Shown here one piece after another: positions 57,722 to 64,000 of a stretch of DNA of 64,000 nt. Where the stretch lies: positions 603,516 through 667,515 of the forward strand of contig NW_024003416.1 of NCBI RefSeq assembly GCF_014805625.2. The letters are read 5' to 3'. Source of the stretch: Glossina fuscipes (lineage: Eukaryota > Arthropoda > Insecta > Diptera > Glossinidae). Under the pieces are notes generated by a model. The model was not told the DNA's origin, did no database searches, and was given only the letters and a program-made list of their open reading frames with translations. Numbering within the stretch: the stretch's first letter is position 1; each line of letters opens with the position of its first letter. Both the position numbers and the translations under genes were made by a program.

Positions 57722-59293
57722 AGTACTTTGAGTTTCGTTTTATTCAATCTGTTCGCAGAGGGTTTTGAAAAGTCATATAAGGATGGTAAAGTATTTATTG
57801 GTCACTTTCCTCATAAAGTCAAACAATGGGATGTTTTCCCGCCAGTTTATTTAAACGGAGGGGAGATCTTTAAGGAATGATAACGTTAAACAACTCTTGT
57901 TCTTTCAGCCCTGTCGTTATTCCTTGATGCCTCCTCAAGTATTGTGCCCTATATAAGGAAATGCAGGAAATTCACGCAGAATTCATATATCTTCACGCGT
58001 TCCTCAGAGAAGTTATCTTTGCATAGGCACATTCCCTTACTCGTGGACGATGTACATACTTTCCTCTCAGTTAATTCAACTCAAAATATTAAACTGCTTC
58101 AGTTGAACTTACACGAATTGTACGGCTGGTATGCCACTAACGACATATTACTTAATCTAAATAAATGTAGCAAGCTTTCAATTGCTTGGTGTAATAGCAT
58201 TCGCACTATTTTAATTGATAAGTACGAACTTCTTAACGGACAGTTCGTTAGTGATCTGGGTGCTTTACTCGATCCCCAGCAACTTTTTCACCGTCATATT
58301 AAGGTCTGCGTTAATAAGGCAAAATCACTACTGGGTTTTATCGAACGTGAAGCAAGGAATTTAACAACCCATATGTTAACAAACGGCTACTTACCTGGCT
58401 CGTCAGATCTGTATTAGAGTATTCGGTCACGGTATGGTCACCTAATTAAAAGCCACACATCGTCTTCAAGTCGGGACAAAAACAATTTTTATTATTTGCT
58501 TTGTGGATTGGGTTGGATTATCACGCCTTTGCCTCCATATGAGCACGTAATTAAACTTATTGACCTAGCCGATCCTATTGTCTTGCAAACAAGACTTCAA
58601 GTCTTAGGGGTTAGTCTAGTCTCCAAAATGATAAAAGGCTATGTGAATTCACCAGTTTAACGTGGTCTGATGCATTTTCGTATCTACAACAGACGTACTA
58701 GAAACTATGACCTGATTAAACTGCCTCAATGACACACTATGTGTGAGCTACATCAACGTAGTCTACTCGATGACCTTACTTTTTCCAGTAGTAGTTAACA
58801 GGAACTTGATAGTTTACAATTCATACTAAGTTCTCCACTTCAATGGTAATATGCATATTTATAAATATTAGACAAAACTGTTTACATATCACTTCTTGTA
58901 CTATGGCAATTATTTAACGATTATTACTAATTTTTTTTTTTCGTAGTATTTATTGGTACTGTAACGCATCAAACGCATCGTAGTCTTTTTTCCCTTTTCT
59001 ACATATTACTCTCCTCTAATCTTAGCGTGATACTGGTAACATTAAATTTTTTTTTCTTTTCTTTTTCTTCACATTAGCAGAATTTTTAAAAGAAACTAAT
59101 AAATTTTGTACAAATTAATAAGAAATAAAAAGAAAAACGGAAAAACTAAATATAAAAACACAGAAAGCATGCGGTTTTTGTTGCATTACGGCCGTGGCCT
59201 TTGTGGGTTTGGGTAATTTTCAAAGTTATGTGAAATTAGCGTTATGACCTATATGTTGTACTATTACTATTATTATTATTATTATTATTATTA
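57722..59293 (+). mobile_element. CR1-type LINE, another subfamily, decayed (copy 6)
   Basis: The plus-strand open block 57944-58417 reads LLVDDVHTFLSVNSTQNIKL (after the RT YADD motif), LLNLNKCSKLSIAW, VSDLGALLDPQQLFHRHIKV and NKAKSLLGFIEREARNL. Then comes GTKTIFIICFVDWVG-type sequence, like the QxQFLLFAL block of copy 1, and LQVLGVSLVSKMIKGYVNSP. The 3' UTR is T-rich, and an (ATT)n run at 59263-59293 probably marks the 3' end. The 5' side, 57722-57940, has weak LINE-like sequence only. Confidence 0.7.
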
Positions 59294-59299
59294 TGTATG

Positions 59300-61800
59300 T
59301 GGATGTATTCTCAACAAATGTTACATTGCATGCCTCAACAACGTTTAAACATTTTCATTCAATTACGTAATAAAACAGTTCGCTACTTCATCACTTCGTA
59401 TATCTCCAAATTCTACCAAATTAATTCTATTTAGGTTTTCTATGTTTACTTTTATTTGACTAAAAAGTTCATTAATTATATGTCAGATTTGGGGTTTGGG
59501 GTTTTTTCTCATATTATAATATTATACTTTGTAGTAACTATATCTTCCCATCTTCAGTTTTTTATATATTGCATATATTATATATTTATATTCTGTCACT
59601 TTCATTAAGTTTATCTCCTACACTGCATTCGATTAATTCAGCACTTATAAGAGGCTAGCTTCCCTCTTTTCCTTAATTTTGGTCTTATTAAAGATTCATG
59701 ATATATAATATATCTGTAAACTTATTCTCCATCTTATTGCATTTATTTGACGCTGCTATTTCGTTTTAATCGGTTTCATTAATTTTATCATTGATTTTGA
59801 ATACACTTAACATTGTGTATGTGTCATTATAATTACGCAAATTCGGCGCGACGTGATCTATGTTGAGAATGTTGTCAGTCTGGAATTCAGATATGCAACA
59901 AACAATCGAATAATGACTCGAGGTATTGGTTTGTAGAATAAATGCGCTCGCATTATTGTTACTTACGGAAAGATGATTTATACACGGAATTGCTTTCGTG
60001 CACATGGCGCCTCTGTTAAGCCACATGTACACCAATACCAAGGTTCGAGCAGTTATATTACTTTGTACTTCGTTGCAGATTCATATGTATACCGATTACG
60101 CAAGCAGTTCATTCAGCCTCCGCCTTTATAAAAAATCTCTATTTCATTAAGAAAACTGTATGCGTTAGGCGCCAAGCGGTCGGTATATAGCTAATTATAG
60201 TAGTCGATATATTGGCCAATTGGAAATTGATTTGAAGTGCTTCGAAATTGTTTACATTACATACGCCATACATAGCAAATAATTTTGCTTTTTTCGGTCA
60301 GTTTAAACTCAATGAGCTGAAGTTTTTGTATTGTATAAACGGAATTTTCCGTACACGAGACATTTGTTTCTAGAAAGGTTCTATGTACGTATATATAGTC
60401 GATTATTTCATTTAGACTAGCAAGAGATGCAAGGAAATTTTCTGCAGTAATCTTATATTTACACGTATACATCACATGTTTATGAGTTAATTATTTTGCT
60501 TATATATTCATTTATTTCAACTTACTCTACTATAAAAAGGTTTTTCTTAGGCCTATAAACATTAGTAAAGAAACCAAATTCCTAAATATTATATACAAAT
60601 TATAATACAAATTATAATATAAATATAATAATAAAACAAAATATTATAATTATGTAAATTTTATCTTATTGCACTTGTTGTTTGAAATATATTTTACTGT
60701 ATCGAAAATGTTTCAATATTTCAGTCATGAGATAATTTCACGCATCCAAGCAAACTTCCAATTTACTTCTTTCGTTCGTTTTTTAGCTTTCCATCTTTCC
60801 GTAGTAGTCGGCAACTATGTCCAATGGTTGATCGTTCCCATGTTACGTTTTTTCTCGTTGTTATAATAGACGACAGATTATACAAAGACAATTTACTTAT
60901 TAAATACTATTTACATCAGAGTATATAGGAATGTGTACTCTACCTTATTTGAATGAATAGTCTATATTATTACATAATATTTCTTATTTCCTTTTTTCTT
61001 TATTTCAGCTGATGCTCTTAAATATTCATTTATTACTCGTAGCGAGTAAGATGTGTTACGCAGTTAATAACTTATGTGGGAAAAATGATATAAATGGCGT
61101 CTGTTGGATTGTGTCCAAACAGGCGTAAGAGAGTCATGAAACGCACATCAGCGGTCATTTGCTTTTGTCATTTGACATTTTACTATTTGACATTTTGTCA
61201 TTTTGACAATTTTTATTAGGCGCTATCTCCTCTCCATTTTGCATAAATTTCAAGCTGATTCTATCAAAACGAAAATATGCGTTGTCTGATCTTCATACGA
61301 TACGAGTTCGGATCTTATGAGCAGCAAGCAGGGAGATATGTACAATCCTATGAATAGATTTTCGACATTTTCGATGTCTATTGATTGATGAAAATTACAA
61401 AAAAAAAAAGAATCCACTTGATTAGGGATCAATTAAATTCAAAGGGGTTTTAAGTGAAACAAGACTTAGTAAAAGTGCACTACTGGAAGTAATTGGAATA
61501 CTCCTAGAGCGTGCGGTTTAACGATTCTAAATTGTGCATAACATTGTTAAACACCGCTCCCTACTTAACAGACGGACAGAGAATCCCGCTTAAAAATTCC
61601 AGCAAACAGGGTCTTTGTGATCATTCGTTCGTGGTGACGTGCGTACTAAATTTTAAGTGGTTTCGTCTTATCGTACTCAATCGGAGTGCAACCTGCAGGT
61701 TGCAATTTTCGTGTTTTATCCATAGAATGAACTGTGTTAAAATGGCTTGTATCGAACCACTTTTTCAAGCTCTCCTCACATATTGCCTTATTTTGAAATG
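59300..61800. other. AT-rich stretch, nothing recognised
   Basis: Includes a low-complexity AT block at 60575-60660 and a short TTTGACATTTT-type repeat at 61165-61210. Frames on both strands lack motifs. Confidence 0.45.
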
Positions 61801-62254
61801 AAGAAAATTCCTGTTTTCCAAATTTTTGGACAAGACCCGTTGGGTAACAATCAAGTTAAAAATTTGGATTCGATGGGCCAACAGTTTGAATTTCTTCCCA
61901 TATAAACGTTCCTACGAAAACTGAGTCTTTATATGGTAAAAAAGTCTAACTTTCATTATTTTATGGTGGAACGTAGGCCACAATAATAGCTTGAAACAGG
62001 AATTCATTTTAAGAAAATTGAACCCCAAGGAGATATTTTTCGATTGATTCTCACGAAAAGTAATCCTTTTGCCAAAAAGGTTTAAAGTTTAGTGTTTTAT
62101 GGTGAAAATTGGCCGCTAGTAACAACTTGGCATTAACCGTAGAAAATTTGCATCAGATATGCCAATATTTCAGACCCTACCACATGCAGAAAGTCTCATT
62201 GAAAATTAAACTTTTATATGGGGACAAAGTGTAATTTGTATTTTTTTTTTATAA

Positions 62255-62650
62255 AAGAAGTAGGAATATATAGTCGGGCAAGGCCGACCAATAAATACTT
62301 GACACCACATTGTCTAACACAATTCCTTTTATTATCGAATACACAAAAATTATATCTTGTTTATATATAAAGGCGTATTTTTAATGTGCGTAGTTATGGG
62401 AAAGCGGGTCCAAAACGCAAACTAATGTGGGACAAGTTTAATTCCTACATAGGGTAGGATGCAGAAATAGGCGTAGATGATCCAAATTTTGTAGAGTTCA
62501 TTTTTGTATGAAATTACTATAATATTATGGGTAAATCTTCATCACCACTTGTTAAAACTTAGACTATTCTGCTCTACAAAGGATCAATTTTCGTGAAAAT
62601 CGTTATTAGTATCCAAAGAATAAAGTGTGAAAAAAACATTCTAATCTAAA
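62255..62650 (+). repeat. DINE-like or related dipteran repeat
   Basis: AAGAAGTAGGAATATATAGT then CGGGCAAGGCCGACCA and CTTGACACCAC resembles a head sequence common in fly interspersed repeats (AAGTAGG ... CGG ... CCGACCA ... ACACC). The body after it has no frame. The upstream stretch 61800-62250 may belong to another repeat; nothing specific was seen. Confidence 0.35.
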
Positions 62651-62714
62651 ATCTTTTTTTAACGTAAATACGCTTTTGCTGCACGTAATGGCTTACTTCA
62701 TTTGCATACTAATT

Positions 62715-63560
62715 TTATCCGAGTAGTTGTTCCAGAAGCATTAAGAGGTAAACTTGTATTATTTTTACATGATGGGCACTGAGACGTTGTAAAGATAAAA
62801 CAATCGGCCAGTCAACATATATGATAGTTAAACAATGATGATGTCATTCGCCGTCTAGCTCCACACTAAAATATTTCTAAAACAAGAAATCCTGTTCCGC
62901 ATAAGGAATAGTAAATACTAATATACTAATACTAACAGTTGGTCGGAACTAACAATCGATTGAGAACGTATTCACGTCAACTTCGCCGGTCCAATTTTCA
63001 ATTCAATCTGGATTATTTGCATCGATGCCTATTGTCAATTTCTTTATGTGTCTGCCATTCATAATACAACAACGGATGACACTATTAATGTTGTTCTTTC
63101 AATTTCGCTAATGGAGAGTACAGTGAGAGTTCTTATGAGCGATAATGGTCCCCGATTAACATCGGAAGCGAATTAGGTATTAAGCATATTACAATTTCAT
63201 TCTTTTCATCCTCCTTCCAGCGAATTAGCCGAACTTCGTACAAGATCATTCAAATCCAACCTTTGAAAGCATAGATGGACATTCAGCTTTACGGAACCAC
63301 CTTTCTACGTGTCATTTTATGCCTGATTTCAAAGATAGATATTCAGCCGAATTACTTAATGAACGACCTGCTGAAACACTGTGATATCAGGTACTTAAAG
63401 AACCGAACAAAAGAAAATTCGTTTAAAAAAAATTATACACGTAATTTTAAAACTAACAATACTCTACATATTCTCGAAATTTTCGGAAAGGGAAAATATG
63501 GATATTTGGAAACATAATACATGATCCCGCCTTTTGTAAAGTACAACCATCAAAAGATCC
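62715..63560 (+). pseudogene. Gypsy-like integrase relic
   Basis: The plus strand reads VVPEALRGKLVLFLHDGH (62722-62780), the segment around the integrase zinc domain. IDWERIHVNFAGPIFNS (62955-63005) has the first catalytic Asp changed to Asn. TVRVLMSDNGPRLTSEAN (63121-63174) has the second, and FHSFHPPSSELAELRTRSFK (63199-63260) the third catalytic acid region. The frame 63275-63517 continues to the post-integrase part, ending NTLHILEIFGKGKYGYL. Stops at several points. It belongs to another gypsy group than the pieces at 18.4 kb, since the motifs differ. Confidence 0.75.
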
Positions 63561-63865
63561 CACAACATGAAATATATATCAACTTAAACCTAGAACTGAT
63601 TTCCAAAAAGACAATGAAAAATCTGAAATCCATTTGTGTTTGTTCAATACGTTTTCACAAAGGGAAGAAGGCAACATAAAGAAAATTATGGGGAGGATCA
63701 ATCCTAAAGTATTCAACCCGATGCCAGCAAACTCAAAAGTGCCATTTGCTGCAATAGGCAAAGGACAAAAACGTTAGGTCTCTCATCTAACTTTAGGAGA
63801 CTTGGAAAGTTTTTAATACTTTATTATACATTAAGATTACTAAACAGATGGAGTGGTGCTATATA

Positions 63866-64000
63866 TTAGTTTGGGGAAAAAGAAATTCATTATTTTGTCG
63901 GTAGATGGCTGCACTTATAGATTTTTCGTAAAGTATGGATCAAACAATTTCATATTTATGCTCGTTGGAAAGGTGACATTTCGCAGTAAAAAAAATTCTT
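63866..64000 (+). mobile_element. Mariner transposon D, 5' end, cut by window end
   Basis: TIR TTAGTTTGGGGAAAAAGAAA at 63866 with TA at 63864-63865, then CGGTAGATGGCTGCAC and GTGACATTTCGCAGTAAAAA, the 5' leader seen inverted in A, B and C. This copy is in the plus orientation. The transposase start would lie beyond the window. Confidence 0.85.

Noticed and set aside
1..64000. CRISPR arrays, bacterial operons, rRNA
   Set aside because: No regularly spaced short repeats other than the 121-bp array, no prokaryotic gene organisation and no rRNA motifs; tRNA genes cannot be excluded without a scanner but none was noticed.

Overview
This is eukaryotic, almost certainly insect, draft-assembly DNA: AT-rich, intron-like, with two N gaps and almost wall-to-wall transposable-element remains. 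The mix of families (mariner with TA target sites, CR1-, R1- and Jockey-type LINEs, gypsy-type pol relics, DINE/INE-1-like modules) suits a higher fly (Diptera); the species cannot be named from sequence alone. Only one exon looks like host protein-coding sequence: a last coding exon on the minus strand at 44682-45288, His/Ala/Ser-rich, of a probable transcription factor. The rest of the window reads as its flanking or intronic DNA.

Layout. 1-1.15 kb: one copy of an unclassified coding-derived repeat (second copy at 28.6-29.6 kb). 2.1-10.9 kb: an R1-clade-like LINE on the minus strand, split by a 4.9-kb CR1-clade LINE on the plus strand with an apparent 8-bp target duplication. 11.4-12.8 kb: gypsy-like pol relic (minus). 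13.8-14.6 kb: a 121-bp tandem repeat and a cluster of related stem-loops. 16.0-24.9 kb: a gag-like knuckle, a decayed CR1 copy (minus), gypsy RNase H/integrase (plus), a mariner (19.4-20.6 kb), a divergent CR1 copy (20.8-23.0 kb), and then the post-integrase end of a gypsy element, which probably belongs to the 18.4-kb piece. 26.2-27.4 kb: a gag-like relic with a SAP-like start. 28.6-30.9 kb: the second copy of the unclassified repeat, then a Jockey-clade relic.

32.6-33.3 kb: DINE-like module. 37.1-38.8 kb: an internally deleted CR1 copy with an intact ORF1. 39.5-40.0 kb: an old mariner-like relic. 41.4-42.4 kb: second mariner, with a gap. 50-50.8 kb: LINE relic. 51.1-52.3 kb: third mariner. 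53.3-55.3 kb: R1-like pieces. 55.5-59.3 kb: two more CR1-type copies. 62.3-63.6 kb: DINE-like head and gypsy-like integrase. 63.9 kb to the end: start of a fourth mariner.

Almost every element is broken by stops, frameshifts or deletions. The exceptions are the two CR1 ORF1 frames (350 and about 338 codons), both with a complete PHD-type finger. I found no clearly new functional system. The most informative structures are the nested insertions, the shared lesion in two mariners, the stem-loop cluster, the two-copy unclassified coding repeat, and an assembly gap flanked by the same 144 bp on both sides.
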